DNA of 64,000 nucleotides from G965214625 sp965214625 (GTDB lineage: Bacteria; Pseudomonadota; Gammaproteobacteria; Arenicellales; Poriferihabitantaceae), in assembly GCA_965214625.1 (NCBI GenBank), contig OZ243962.1, forward strand, positions 868,001 through 932,000, in the 5' to 3' direction. Position numbers and translations under genes: made by a program. The notes under the pieces are model-generated. The model searched no databases and had not been told where the DNA came from. It was given only the letters and a program-made list of their open reading frames with translations. This document shows positions 1 to 10,005 of this stretch, piece by piece (position 1 is the first letter of the stretch; each line of letters opens with the position of its first letter).

Positions 1-118
1 TACAAAGCAAAAATGAACAGCCGGAACAAGCCTCATGGTGATCAAAGTCCCTCACTGGCACACCCGGCGGTCACTGCAGATTCGGGCATCCGGGCGGTCG
101 ACTGAGGCCGCGTGGCGG

Positions 119-1510
119 TCAGGACTGCTTCCAATGGATCAATTTCCGAGTCAGGGTATTTCGGCCCCAACCGAGGATTTGAGCGGCATTGATTCGATGT
201 CCGCCGGTATATTCCAAAGCCGCTTTGGTGAGCATCCGTTCAAATTCAGCTCCCATCGACTGAATCAGCGCGGTTTCTCCCCTCGCCATCTTTTTTCTTG
301 CCTCGGCCAACAACAAAACCTGCCATTTTATCCCGTCTGCATCGGAGGGGAACTGGCGGGTGATTTCCGGTGGAAGGTCGGACAACCGGATCTGGTTCCC
401 GGCGGTCAGCACAATCAGACGATAGATCAGGTTTTCCAACTCCCTGACGTTGCCCGGCCACTCATAGTTTTGCATCTGTCTGATGACATCCGGATGACAG
501 TTTTTTTTCTCCAGTCCCAACTCCGTCATTGCCTTTTTGAGGAAATGCCGAACCAGTTGCGGTATGTCATCGACTCTTTCGCGCAACGGCGGGACAGATA
601 ACGCGATGACATTAAGCCGGTGAAAAAGATCATTTCTGAATCGACCGCTTTGCACCAGTGTTTCAAGATGCTGATTGGTCGCTGCAATGACCCTGACATC
701 CACCGAGATTTCTTCCCGACCTCCAACCCGATAGAATCGACCCTCGGACAACACCCGTAACAAGCGGGTCTGCAGTGCCGCGGGCATATCGCCGATTTCA
801 TCCAGAAACAAGGTACCATTATGCGCCTGTTCGAAGCGGCCGATGTGTCGCTGGACTGCGCCGGTAAACGCCCCTTTCTCATGGCCAAACAATTCCGATT
901 CCAGCAGTTCGGTAGGAATCGCTGCGGTATTGATGGCAATCAAAGCATGCCCCTTCCTCGGGCTGGTCTGATGGATCGCCTTGGCAATCAGTTCCTTGCC
1001 GGTCCCCGACTCACCGCGAATCAGCACCCCCATGTTGGACGCAGACAATCTCCCCACCTTGCGAAATACTTCCTGCATCGCCGGGCTTTCACCGAGCAGT
1101 GAAAACGTGTCATCCGAAGAGGGCACTTCGAGGCTTCCTGAAAGCGAATCAGGCTTGATTGCCTTGCCGACCAGCTCGGTCAGTTCATTGAGATCAAACG
1201 GTTTTGTCAGATACTCGAATGCGCCGTACTTGTACGAATCCACGGCACTGTCGAGATCACCGAAGGCCGTCATAATGATGGTCGGAATAGCCGGGGTCAG
1301 CGTATTGATTTCCGCCAGCAGATCAAAGCCACTCATGCCCGGCATGCGGATATCTGAAATGATCAGTTCCGGGGTCGACTGCCTGAGTGCCGCAAGCAGG
1401 GATCGTGGTTCACAAAATACCGTCACCTGATAGCCTTGTTTCACCAATGCCTTTTCAATTACCCAAGTCATCGATTGGTCATCGTCTACCACCCAGATTG
1501 CTCTCTTCAT
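119..1510 (-). CDS. ntrC: Nitrogen regulation response regulator NtrC (sigma-54 activator)
   Basis: A 463-residue response regulator that, once phosphorylated by NtrB, activates sigma-54 promoters under nitrogen limitation. Visible parts: a receiver domain (about 1-120) with acidic pocket DDD at 9-11 and phospho-acceptor Asp53 in ISDIRMPG; an AAA+ domain with Walker A GESGTGKE and the sigma-54 contact loop GAFTGA; and a C-terminal Fis-type helix-turn-helix (AAQILGWGRNTLTRKL). The length is normal for NtrC. Its ATG overlaps the ntrB stop by four bases (ATGA), so the two are translationally coupled behind glnA. The first 118 bases of the window, downstream of its stop, show no gene I can support. 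Confidence 0.96.
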   Translation of the reverse strand: MKRAIWVVDDDQSMTWVIEKALVKQGYQVTVFCEPRSLLAALRQSTPELIISDIRMPGMSGFDLLAEINTLTPAIPTIIMTAFGDLDSAVDSYKYGAFEYLTKPFDLNELTELVGKAIKPDSLSGSLEVPSSDDTFSLLGESPAMQEVFRKVGRLSASNMGVLIRGESGTGKELIAKAIHQTSPRKGHALIAINTAAIPTELLESELFGHEKGAFTGAVQRHIGRFEQAHNGTLFLDEIGDMPAALQTRLLRVLSEGRFYRVGGREEISVDVRVIAATNQHLETLVQSGRFRNDLFHRLNVIALSVPPLRERVDDIPQLVRHFLKKAMTELGLEKKNCHPDVIRQMQNYEWPGNVRELENLIYRLIVLTAGNQIRLSDLPPEITRQFPSDADGIKWQVLLLAEARKKMARGETALIQSMGAEFERMLTKAALEYTGGHRINAAQILGWGRNTLTRKLIHWKQS

Positions 1511-2550
1511 GTAGATGTCTCCGCGACAGTTAAACAGATATCAAACTGTGTCTTTCCAGATTCACTGGTCACTTCAATCAGTCCGTTATGCTGCCTGACA
1601 ATTTCCGACGTGATCGCCAGACCCAATCCCGTCCCTTGGCGTTTGGTTGTTACCATCGGTTCAAAGATACGGTTCGTCATGGCGGGGTCAATGCCGATAC
1701 CATTGTCAATGATCGATATTTTCACCACCTGCTGTTTTCGCATCTCCTCGGATAAAATACGGTGATCGATGCGGGTTTTGATGATGATGGTTCCCTGATC
1801 TTCAATCGCCTCAACCGCATTTTGGACAATATTGATCATGGCTTGGGTAAGTCGTTCCGGGTCCCCGGCAATATTCGGCAGGCTTGGGTCATAGTCCGTG
1901 ATGATCCGGATTCGGTCCGGCAGCGAGATTCGAACCAGCTGATGAACATGCTCCAGCAAACCGTGTATGTTAATGTGTTTTTCGATCTTGAGTCGCGTCG
2001 GAGACTGCATCTGACTGACCAGGCCTGACAATCGGTCTGCTTCGCGGATAATGATATCGGTGTGGAACTTGAGTTCCTCGTTTCGCAACTCAGCCGCCAA
2101 TAATTGGGCGGCCCCCCGAATCCCGCCGAGCGGATTTCTGATTTCATGGGCCAAACCCCGGATCAGCGTATAACCGATCTGTTGTCGATCAATGAGGGAC
2201 TGATGGCTGTCCATCACACCGGTTTCGGTCATCTCCATCACCACCATCCATTGATAGGAAAGAAAGACCGGCGTCAACAGGCAGTCCACATTTCGCTGCC
2301 TTAACAGACAGAGCACGGAAAGGGCGTGCTGTCGCAATCGGATGGATGCCTGGGTCAGGAATAGCCTGTCGATCGCCTTATCCAGTACCTCGTCCACTTC
2401 GATGACACTCGAGAGCGGTTTCCCGACAATACGGTGGGCGCTGGCCTGGATGAATACCTCTGCCGATTCGTTGAGATGACGAACAGAACGAGTTTGATCA
2501 ATGACAATGATACTGGTTGTCAAACCGTCAACCAGTCGTTGGTAATCCAT
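1507..2550 (-). CDS. ntrB: Nitrogen regulation sensor kinase NtrB
   Basis: Cytoplasmic histidine kinase/phosphatase for NtrC, controlled by P-II. It has a PAS-like N-terminus (about 1-110), the phospho-acceptor H-box LAHEIRNPLGGIRGAAQL, and HATPase boxes (N-box IVQNAVEAI, DNGIGID, GTGLGLAI). No membrane segments are seen, as expected for NtrB. I take the ATG at 2550 because a GGAGGGGG ribosome site lies just upstream and the protein then begins MDYQRLVDGL; the frame stays open 72 bases further up, but that stretch lies in the terminator/intergenic region. It is the second gene of glnA-ntrB-ntrC. Confidence 0.94.
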   Translation of the reverse strand: MDYQRLVDGLTTSIIVIDQTRSVRHLNESAEVFIQASAHRIVGKPLSSVIEVDEVLDKAIDRLFLTQASIRLRQHALSVLCLLRQRNVDCLLTPVFLSYQWMVVMEMTETGVMDSHQSLIDRQQIGYTLIRGLAHEIRNPLGGIRGAAQLLAAELRNEELKFHTDIIIREADRLSGLVSQMQSPTRLKIEKHINIHGLLEHVHQLVRISLPDRIRIITDYDPSLPNIAGDPERLTQAMINIVQNAVEAIEDQGTIIIKTRIDHRILSEEMRKQQVVKISIIDNGIGIDPAMTNRIFEPMVTTKRQGTGLGLAITSEIVRQHNGLIEVTSESGKTQFDICLTVAETST

Positions 2551-2591
2551 AGCCCCCTCCACTGCATGCACTATATTGGTGCATTGTCGAC

Positions 2592-2620
2592 CAAAAAAAT
2601 GCCCCGCGCAAGCGCGAGGC
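2592..2620 (-). terminator. Rho-independent terminator/attenuator between glnA and ntrB
   Basis: On the minus strand a 9-bp GC-rich stem (GCCTCGCGC with GCGCGGGGC, one G-U pair) is followed by A and seven T. It sits about 12 bases after the glnA stop. It would stop most glnA transcripts and let a fraction read into ntrBC, the usual arrangement for setting the glnA to ntrBC ratio. Confidence 0.8.
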
Positions 2621-2631
2621 ATCCGAGGAGG

Positions 2632-4041
2632 CTAAAGGCTGTAGTACATCGCAAATTCAACCGGATGGGGGCACATCCTGAGTCGGGTGACCTCGTTCAT
2701 CTTGAGTTCGATATACGCATCGATGACTTCATTGCTAAACACACCACCCGCCAGCAGAAAATCCCGATTGGCATCCAGCGCTTCCAGCGCCACATCCAAC
2801 CCGTGGGCCACGGTCGGAATTTCCTTTTCCTCTTCGGGCGGAAGATCATATAAATCCTTGTCGCCCGGTTCACCCGGATGTATTTTGTTCTGAATACCGT
2901 CGAGACCGGCCATCAACATGGCCGAGAACGCCAGGTAGGGGTTGGCCGTGGAATCGGGAAACCGAATTTCAATTCGCCGGCCCTTCGGGCTGTCGACATA
3001 CGGTATTCGGCAGGAGGCCGAACGGTTTCTCGCCGAATAAGCAAGCAGCACGGGGGCCTCAAATCCGGGAACCAGTCGCTTGTAACTGTTGGTACTCGCG
3101 TTGGCAAAGGCATTGATCGCTTTTGCATGCTTGAAAATACCGCCGATATAGTAAAGCGCGGTCTCACTCAACCCACCATACTGGTCCCCAGAAAATATAT
3201 TTTCGCCGGCCCTGAAAATGGACTGGTGAACATGCATTCCGGAGCCGTTGTCCCCGACAATCGGTTTTGGCATAAAGGTCGCCGTCAACCCGTGATTGTG
3301 GGCGACATTGTGGACCACATACTTGAAGATTTGTACTTCGTCGGCTTTTTTGACCAGCGTATTGAACACGGTTCCAATCTCACCTTGTCCTGCCGTTCCC
3401 ACTTCGTGGTGATGGACTTCGACACCCAGTCCCATGGCTTCCATGGTGGAGCACATCAACGCCCGTACATCTGATTGGCTGTCCACCGGTGGAACCGGGA
3501 AATAACCGCCCTTCACACCAGGGCGATGGCCGACATTGCCATCTTCATATTCCTTGGCGCTGTTCCAGGCGGCCTCCGAGGAGTCAATTTCAAAAAAGGC
3601 ACCGCTCATTTCATTTTTCCATCGGACCGAATCGAACAGGAAAAACTCATTCTCAGGGCCGAAAAAGGCCGCATCACCAATCCCGGTAGAGGCCAGATAG
3701 GCTTCTGCCCGTTTGGCAATCGAGCGCGGGTCGCGATCATAGCCCTGCATGTTCGACGGGTCGATGATGTCGCACCGTATATTCACCGTGGCATCCTGGC
3801 TGAACGGGTCGAGCACCACGCTGTCTGCATCCGGCATCAGGATCATGTCCGATTCATTAATCCCCTTCCAGCCGGCGATTGAGGACCCGTCGAACATTTT
3901 TCCTCTTTCGAAAAGATCCTCATCCACGACCGCCACCGGCAATGACACATGCTGCTCCTTACCCTTGGTATCGGTAAATCGCAGGTCAATAAATTTTGCC
4001 TCGTTCTCGTTAATAAATTTCAGTGCTTTTTCAGCAGACAT
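2632..4041 (-). CDS. glnA: Type I glutamine synthetase
   Basis: Converts glutamate, ammonia and ATP to glutamine; dodecameric cytoplasmic enzyme and the main ammonia-assimilation step. At 469 residues it is the usual GSI-beta size. The signatures are clear: MFDGSSIAGWKGI near the N-terminus, the ATP-binding region with NGSGMHVHQS, the glutamate-site stretch NRSASCRIP, and the adenylylation-site tyrosine in KDLYDLPPEE, so control by GlnE adenylylation is likely. The C-terminus HPVEFAMYYSL is canonical. It starts at an ATG preceded by AAAGAGGT. It is expressed from the sigma-54 promoter at 4108-4123 and is followed by a terminator before ntrB. Confidence 0.98.
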   Translation of the reverse strand: MSAEKALKFINENEAKFIDLRFTDTKGKEQHVSLPVAVVDEDLFERGKMFDGSSIAGWKGINESDMILMPDADSVVLDPFSQDATVNIRCDIIDPSNMQGYDRDPRSIAKRAEAYLASTGIGDAAFFGPENEFFLFDSVRWKNEMSGAFFEIDSSEAAWNSAKEYEDGNVGHRPGVKGGYFPVPPVDSQSDVRALMCSTMEAMGLGVEVHHHEVGTAGQGEIGTVFNTLVKKADEVQIFKYVVHNVAHNHGLTATFMPKPIVGDNGSGMHVHQSIFRAGENIFSGDQYGGLSETALYYIGGIFKHAKAINAFANASTNSYKRLVPGFEAPVLLAYSARNRSASCRIPYVDSPKGRRIEIRFPDSTANPYLAFSAMLMAGLDGIQNKIHPGEPGDKDLYDLPPEEEKEIPTVAHGLDVALEALDANRDFLLAGGVFSNEVIDAYIELKMNEVTRLRMCPHPVEFAMYYSL

Positions 4042-4107
4042 AGTATTTACCTCTTTGGTTTATAAAGACCCTTGGTTAAAGGGTCAACGTATGACATCAG
4101 ACAACAC

Positions 4108-4123
4108 AGCAATTTACATGCCA
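4108..4123 (-). promoter_or_regulatory. Sigma-54 (-24/-12) promoter of glnA
   Basis: The minus strand reads TGGCATGTAAATTGCT, with GG and GC elements exactly 12 bases apart, a near-perfect match to the RpoN consensus TGGCAC-N5-TTGCW. It predicts a start site around 4097, giving a leader of about 55 bases to the glnA ATG. The regulator gene ntrC lies in the same operon, which fits. Confidence 0.82.
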
Positions 4124-4178
4124 AGATCACGATATGGGTTCGCAAAAGTGTGCAACGAAACCGTTTTATTTGATTTCT

Positions 4179-4195
4179 TGCACGGACAGGGCGCC
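4179..4195. promoter_or_regulatory. Candidate NtrC enhancer site upstream of glnA
   Basis: The minus strand reads GGCGCCCTGTCCGTGCA, which fits the NtrC palindrome TGCACC-N5-GGTGCA at most positions, the right half better than the left. It lies roughly 80-100 bases upstream of the predicted start, a normal enhancer distance. A weaker half-site with TTGCAC occurs at about 4145-4155. Inferred from the pattern only. Confidence 0.35.
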
Positions 4196-4562
4196 GATCC
4201 TGCGAAATAAACTCGAATCAGTCCGGCTTATCGGCGTGCTTTGCAGGCAAAACAGTCGCAAAACCCGACACGATTCGCAGTCGGCCACGCATTGAACGCC
4301 GTGAAGCCGGACATCTGATGACATTGATCTTTCGAAATGCACCATAATGACACAGCCCGAAACAACCATTGCACCAGTGCTGTTTTCTCGAGTAACGACG
4401 ATAAGGCCGCTCATCAGGCCACCCGCGATTCGAACAATTCTGTCCACTTCCCTTGACCAACAAACCCATTGGTACTGTGCCCGGTCATGCGGGATCAAGC
4501 CACCGCTTCATGCACTCACTCAACCGGGGATAGCGGCACGCTGCAAGAGCGCGATTCGGGCT
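4196..4562. other. Non-coding stretch between glnA regulatory region and the DUF938 gene
   Basis: No convincing gene in either strand. Two further TGCACC half-sites occur around 4339 and 4369, possibly distal NtrC contacts, but neither has a good second half. No terminator was recognised for the DUF938 gene. Confidence 0.3.
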
Positions 4563-5159
4563 TTAGCTGTGGTTCTTAGAAAATACCAACAGTCGGTTAT
4601 TGGCGGGCATCGCATTGTCTTCCATGGGACACAATCCGCTGCTTCGGGCCAGGTCATAAATGGCCCGATCATCACGAAGCCCCATGCAGGGATCACTGTG
4701 CACGAGGCTGCAGTGAAACTGATAATTGCTGGGACTGGTAAACGCCCCGTCCCGGTTAAAGGGGCCATACAGCGCAAACACCTCCCCTTCACACAACAAG
4801 TCCGCAACACCATGAAACATCTTCTCAACCGCTTCCCAAGACATGATGTGTGCGGTGTTGGCCGAAAAAACACCGTCATAGCCCGTCTGTGGCCACTGTG
4901 ACGCAATGACATCCAAGCTGATCGGCAACCCGATATTTTGTACCTGTGTCTCGACTATCCACTGTCGTATACCATCATGATGACGTTCCCGGTCACTTGT
5001 CTGCCAGTACAAATGGGGCAGCTGTTCGGCAAAATAAACGGCATGCTGACCGGTGCCCGATCCAATTTCAAGAATCCGGTTTCGATCCGCAAACAATCGT
5101 CTCAACACCTTGAGAATGGGTTTTTTGTTGTTTTCACAGGCTTGAGAGTAGGGTCTCAT
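4563..5159 (-). CDS. DUF938 family SAM-dependent methyltransferase-like protein
   Basis: A 198-residue protein of the DUF938 family, a class I methyltransferase fold of unknown substrate. Motif I is ILEIGSGTGQHAVYFA (about 29-44); the family start RPYSQACENNKKPIL and the segment YGPFNRDGAFTSPSN are also recognisable. No signal peptide or membrane segment, so cytoplasmic. It starts 65 bases after the stop of the AsmA-like gene in the same direction and may be cotranscribed with it. The family is known to be widespread in proteobacteria; the methyl acceptor is not known and nothing in the context fixes it. Confidence 0.85.
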   Translation of the reverse strand: MRPYSQACENNKKPILKVLRRLFADRNRILEIGSGTGQHAVYFAEQLPHLYWQTSDRERHHDGIRQWIVETQVQNIGLPISLDVIASQWPQTGYDGVFSANTAHIMSWEAVEKMFHGVADLLCEGEVFALYGPFNRDGAFTSPSNYQFHCSLVHSDPCMGLRDDRAIYDLARSSGLCPMEDNAMPANNRLLVFSKNHS

Positions 5160-5224
5160 TTTAACCGATTTCGCTCCACTGCTGATTTCATTACAGTACG
5201 GACATTGCCCTCATCAACCGCAAC

Positions 5225-8200
5225 CTAGTTTCCCACTGCCACGGCACAGACATCTGAATTCGCTTTCGTCCTGTCCAGCAAACCCTGGGCAAGCAGACTC
5301 AACCCACCCGTCACGATAGCCGCACCCAGCGCCACACTGCTTTTGAAAAGACCGGCCGCATCTGCTTCGATCACCGGTTCACTCAAAGTACCGCCGACTC
5401 GGATCATCTTTGCTAACGTGTTTGTATTAATTCCAAGCCCTTTTCTAGCCTTCGGCGCGATAAGCAACTTGATTTGCTCATCGCCAAAATCAATGTCACC
5501 CCCACCCAGCAAAGTGACTTTGTCTGTTCTGAGCGCCAATCCCTGTTTGGTGCTCGCCTTGCCCTTGTTAACGTCAAAATACGTGGCACCGCACTCGATA
5601 TCAATAAATGCCTCTTTTTCCTTAAATGGGTTGATAATTGACAGGAATTCGAACGCAATATCCCCTCCCAGCAGATGAAGACTGTCATTTTTGAATTGCG
5701 CATCCCTGATCTCCAGTTCAATAAATCCGTCCGCATTTCCGGCCATCTCGGAAATCGAATCACCCGCCCCGGTCAATTCAACATCAACAGAAAACACCCC
5801 TGATTTGATATTCCCTGATCGATCAATCTTGGTCAGCGCTGACGTATCCACATCTTCACCAATAATTTTCAGGTCAACGAAAGGCATATCCCCGTCCTTG
5901 AGCAACTCAAAATCCAGCAAAAGTCTGCCCTGTCGACTCTCTGCGGTCGAACTGATATACAGTACTTTTGTATCCAGTGTGCCGACCATATCCAGATTGT
6001 CCACCGTCAGCACACCGTTGACAAAGTGGTCAACCTGCAGTTCAAGATCAACTTGATGATCATCCATCCATCCAAGCTTCAGCCTGTCTGTCGAAAACAG
6101 TCGACCCGTTCGTTTCTCATCAACCAGCAACTGTGTCAGGTTCAGACGACGCGAGGCCAGTTTCGCGGAAAGCTGTTTCTGAGAGGCCGTTTGGCTACGT
6201 CCGGTTTGGGCATCCACCGTAATCATTCCTGACAGGTCGCTGTCGGCTACCTGCAAATCAACCGCATAGTGCTGCCCTTGGAGATCATTGCGAAAAACAA
6301 TCTCACCACTCACCGCATTGTCCACCTGGAAAATCCGGCCGACTCCCCCAACCAGGTCCCCGAGTCGGGGCAGATCCAGTTGCAGTCGCATATGATCGGA
6401 CTGAAACGGTGTCAAACGGTCAATCTGTCCCGTTAATTCCATCGAGGAATCCGGCGTGTCCAGCGCAAGATGGATTCCATCGATGCTCGCCCTGTCTCCA
6501 TTGACATCGAGCCGGGCGCGTCCCTGGAGCGCCCCGCTTAAAATCGATGCATCCAGCACCCCACGATTTTCAAATGGCCTGTTTTGTTCGTTCAACTCTC
6601 CAGACAGCGTGAGTTCAAACTGTCCATCCAAAGGAGAAAAAGACGTCAGGCTGCCATGGCCCAGCACCGCCATTGGTCCCGATAGGCTGTTGATGCTGAT
6701 CTCATTGAGATGGAAAACGGATTGTCCTTCGTGGACAAATCGGACGCGACCTTGTATCGGGAGCAGGGGTTCCAGACGGTCGAACCAGCCAATCTTCGGA
6801 AACAATCCTGCAACCAGATCAAACCCGTCAAGATGACCGTCAATCATCAAATCGGCGATCCTCGAACCGGCCACATCCCGAATGACACCCGTGACTTTCA
6901 CCGTCGACGACCCCCCCGCAAGATCACCCCGTACCTCGATCAAGTCCAGTCCACCCGGCTCACTGGAGATCAAATGACCCTGCAGGTCAATGCGACCGGT
7001 CTCAGGCAAGACCTGACCCTGGCCCAGCCAGCCAGAAAGCACCTGCAGGCGCCCAACACGGGTATTTACTTGCACATCCACCCCCGACAAGGGGCGCAGA
7101 TTTTGCACCTGCCCGATCGCTTCGACTTCCAGGTTCGCCCCGGTCGCCTGAATCCCAAGACCCTCTATCGACACGCCCTCCCCATGGAAGCGTATCACCC
7201 CGCTGGCTGTCACTTCGGTGAGACCGGGGTTTTGATCAGCAAACAGGTGGCGTAATATATCCACATCCCGTAGTCTGATTGTTGTCTCCATCGAGCCTTC
7301 GGGGTCTCCCGTGAGATACTCGAGTTTGCCGATCGACGTGACAAGGAGACTGTCATCGTCGTTCTGCACCGCCACATCAGACAGCAACAGCCCGTTTTCT
7401 GTCTTGCTGACGACACTTTGGATGACAATTGGCCCGGTCTCGGGCAACTCGGCATTGAGTATCCGCCCCACATCGGACAATGAATTAATATCAAACCGGA
7501 TCGGAATTGACTCACCCCAATCGGTCAACAGCGGAATGATTTTCAACGGCATGGTCAGTTTTATCCCGGATGTCCTCGCTTCGGCCTGCTCGATCAACAA
7601 GTTCAAGACCTGCCCATTGCCCACGATACGCCCCTTGCTCTCGACAATCACCTGCACGTCTCGCAATTTTTCCGGTAACAGGTGGGCGTCCAGCGTCCCT
7701 TGAGACTGAAAATCGAGATTGATTCCCTTCATTCCGAAAAACTGTTCGACTGTGCCCTGGAGACGGGTTTCCACGCCCTGTTCTGCAAATGAAACCTGTA
7801 TTGACTGCATGCGCATGGATCGGAATTTGTGTGGCTGCATCCATTCCCATTTGGCCTGAATCTCCGTGACAGAGGGGAGCGGGATCCCGACAAGGCCTGA
7901 AAAGTGACTGAGGTCCGGAAGCATGGTGCGCCCCCAAAGATTGAGTCCCTCCCATCCGAGCAGGTCGGCGATCGTACCGGATACAAAAAACTCGGCATCG
8001 CCAAGCATACCTTCAACCGAGACCGGAATTTCCTGCCGGGTCATCACCGTGCCGAGGTCTCCGAGTTGCATGGTGGCGTTCATCGGAATATTTTGAAGCG
8101 TACCGCGCCAATCAACATGCATCGGCAAATCAATGTCCCGTGCCTCTGCAAAAGCCCGGTCGAGTTTCAATTCCCAGCGGCGTCCCTTGTGCAAATACGT

Positions 8201-8674
8201 GATCAATCCATTGTTGAGACCCAATCTGGCAACTTCCAGCCAAACCGGGAATCCGGCAGAATGGTCTTCATTTTGGCCGTGCTTATGAGCACGAAAATCA
8301 AGATTGTGTTGTCCGGCCTCATTGCGCTCTATCCACAAGTGAGGCGAATCAACCTCAATCGATTTGACTTTCAATCGTCCCACCAACAATGCCAGCAACG
8401 AGAACGAAACGGTCACCCTGTCGGCAGTCACTGCGGCAGGATGGCGTGCCCACTGGCTGTTGGCAAGACGAATTTTCTCAATGTATACTGTCGGAAAGAG
8501 CGCGAGCACGAATCCCAAGTCGCCATCAATAGCCAACTGTCTTCCGGTCATGGTCTGCACTTCGGACTGAACAGCGGATTTGATATCCTTCAGATCAAAA
8601 GAAATCCACACGGTCAAAATCAATAGCACGATCGCCACCAAGAATACTGACACGCCTTTCACAATCGTAGACAT
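5225..8674 (-). CDS. AsmA family envelope protein
   Basis: About 1,149 residues. A single N-terminal membrane anchor (STIVKGVSVFLVAIVLLILTV) is followed by a long, beta-rich periplasmic body and an AsmA C-terminal region (with DIDFGDEQIKLLIAPKA). AsmA-like proteins are inner-membrane-anchored and implicated in lipid traffic to the outer membrane and in envelope integrity. The ATG at 8674 directly precedes the anchor; the frame is open upstream to 9088, but that part overlaps the divergent ttcA gene and has no protein-like features. The length is larger than E. coli AsmA and closer to long AsmA/YhjG-type members. The exact lipid cargo cannot be told. Confidence 0.85.
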   Translation of the reverse strand: MSTIVKGVSVFLVAIVLLILTVWISFDLKDIKSAVQSEVQTMTGRQLAIDGDLGFVLALFPTVYIEKIRLANSQWARHPAAVTADRVTVSFSLLALLVGRLKVKSIEVDSPHLWIERNEAGQHNLDFRAHKHGQNEDHSAGFPVWLEVARLGLNNGLITYLHKGRRWELKLDRAFAEARDIDLPMHVDWRGTLQNIPMNATMQLGDLGTVMTRQEIPVSVEGMLGDAEFFVSGTIADLLGWEGLNLWGRTMLPDLSHFSGLVGIPLPSVTEIQAKWEWMQPHKFRSMRMQSIQVSFAEQGVETRLQGTVEQFFGMKGINLDFQSQGTLDAHLLPEKLRDVQVIVESKGRIVGNGQVLNLLIEQAEARTSGIKLTMPLKIIPLLTDWGESIPIRFDINSLSDVGRILNAELPETGPIVIQSVVSKTENGLLLSDVAVQNDDDSLLVTSIGKLEYLTGDPEGSMETTIRLRDVDILRHLFADQNPGLTEVTASGVIRFHGEGVSIEGLGIQATGANLEVEAIGQVQNLRPLSGVDVQVNTRVGRLQVLSGWLGQGQVLPETGRIDLQGHLISSEPGGLDLIEVRGDLAGGSSTVKVTGVIRDVAGSRIADLMIDGHLDGFDLVAGLFPKIGWFDRLEPLLPIQGRVRFVHEGQSVFHLNEISINSLSGPMAVLGHGSLTSFSPLDGQFELTLSGELNEQNRPFENRGVLDASILSGALQGRARLDVNGDRASIDGIHLALDTPDSSMELTGQIDRLTPFQSDHMRLQLDLPRLGDLVGGVGRIFQVDNAVSGEIVFRNDLQGQHYAVDLQVADSDLSGMITVDAQTGRSQTASQKQLSAKLASRRLNLTQLLVDEKRTGRLFSTDRLKLGWMDDHQVDLELQVDHFVNGVLTVDNLDMVGTLDTKVLYISSTAESRQGRLLLDFELLKDGDMPFVDLKIIGEDVDTSALTKIDRSGNIKSGVFSVDVELTGAGDSISEMAGNADGFIELEIRDAQFKNDSLHLLGGDIAFEFLSIINPFKEKEAFIDIECGATYFDVNKGKASTKQGLALRTDKVTLLGGGDIDFGDEQIKLLIAPKARKGLGINTNTLAKMIRVGGTLSEPVIEADAAGLFKSSVALGAAIVTGGLSLLAQGLLDRTKANSDVCAVAVGN

Positions 8675-8800
8675 CAACTTGCTCACTGTCCCATGTAAAA
8701 TAAACCACCGCTCATAGTGTGCCAACCGGGTAGTACTGTGCACATTAAGCAGACCACGTGCACCCTGAATTGTCAGGCTATTCTGATATAAAATCAGCCG

Positions 8801-9736
8801 ATGAACAACCATCAGCCCATTCACTGCTCGCTCCGCTCCCGGACACAGCAGTACGATCTCAACAAACTCCACAAACGCCTGCGGCGCAATGTCGGTCGCG
8901 CCATTGAAGACTACCACATGATCACGGACGCTGATCGGGTCATGGTATGCCTCTCCGGCGGCAAGGATTCGTATACCTTGCTGGATATCCTGCTGCAACT
9001 CAGACAAAAGGCACCCGTCAACTTTGAAATCATTGCGGTCAATCTTGATCAAAAGCAGCCCGGATTTCCCGAGCATGTTCTGCCACAATATCTAAGTTCG
9101 CTTGACGTGCCGTACGACATCATTCAACAGGATACCTACAGCGTGGTCAAACGAGTCATTCCCGAAGGAAATACGATGTGCAGCCTGTGCTCGAGACTGC
9201 GAAGAGGGGTGCTGTATGGCTACGCCGAGGCCCATAACATCACCAAAATCGCATTGGGGCACCATCGCGATGACATCATCGAAACCCTGTTCCTCAATAT
9301 GTTTCATGGCGGCCGACTCAAGGCCATGCCCCCCGTTTTGCGAAGCGATGACGGGAAGAATGTGGTCATCCGGCCCCTGTCGTATTGCGCCGAAGCCGAT
9401 ATCGAACGCTATGCCGCCTGGAAGCAGTTTCCCATCATCCCGTGCAACCTGTGTGGTTCACAGGAGACGCTGCAACGTAAAAAGATCAAATTGATGTTGA
9501 AGGAATGGAGTCACTATCCCGGGCGGATCGAAAACATCTTTCGCAGCCTGTCTCATATTTCACCCTCCCAGCTTGCAGACAGGAAGTTATTCGATTTTTC
9601 TCTGGGCAGTCGACAACCGATTTCCCCGAATGAATGGACACGCTGCCCGGCACAAAAACAGACAAACACCGCCAAACCGTGTGATAAGAAACAGACTACC
9701 CCACCTTCGAAGGAGATTCCGATCGCTTTGGATTGA
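8801..9736 (+). CDS. ttcA: tRNA 2-thiocytidine(32) synthetase TtcA
   Basis: Makes 2-thiocytidine at position 32 of certain tRNAs using ATP and an iron-sulfur cluster. The PP-loop is VCLSGGKDSYTLLD (about residues 48-61). Two Cys pairs characteristic of TtcA are present: CSLCSRLRRG and, after the central GHHRDDIIET block, CNLCGS. The length (311) fits. It is divergent from the AsmA-like gene, with 126 bases between them. The C-terminal 45 residues, rich in K, Q and T, are poorly conserved tail. Confidence 0.95.
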   Translation: MNNHQPIHCSLRSRTQQYDLNKLHKRLRRNVGRAIEDYHMITDADRVMVCLSGGKDSYTLLDILLQLRQKAPVNFEIIAVNLDQKQPGFPEHVLPQYLSSLDVPYDIIQQDTYSVVKRVIPEGNTMCSLCSRLRRGVLYGYAEAHNITKIALGHHRDDIIETLFLNMFHGGRLKAMPPVLRSDDGKNVVIRPLSYCAEADIERYAAWKQFPIIPCNLCGSQETLQRKKIKLMLKEWSHYPGRIENIFRSLSHISPSQLADRKLFDFSLGSRQPISPNEWTRCPAQKQTNTAKPCDKKQTTPPSKEIPIALD

Positions 9737-10005
9737 TCGTTTTTGTTGAATTCAACCGCTTGTTGTCCGGTGCCAATCACGTTTGAACTACCGTAACGCA
9801 GGCCATGGAACCGTGTCACTGAAAAGACATCTCTGTTCTGCCCTGACACCGTGCTTTCATCCCAGTCGGAATCACCGGACCATGCGGTCGATGGAAAGTT
9901 TGCACCATGCACCGGGTAGCCGGAAAACAATCCTGTCTGCCCCAATCGACTGACCCAGCACACCCTCTACAACCGCAAAACGCGCGGCCGCCCCCGGCCT
10001 GGCGA

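Noticed and set aside
8675..9088. N-terminal extension of the AsmA-like protein
   Set aside because: It overlaps the well-supported ttcA gene on the other strand, and the membrane anchor begins at the ATG at 8674.
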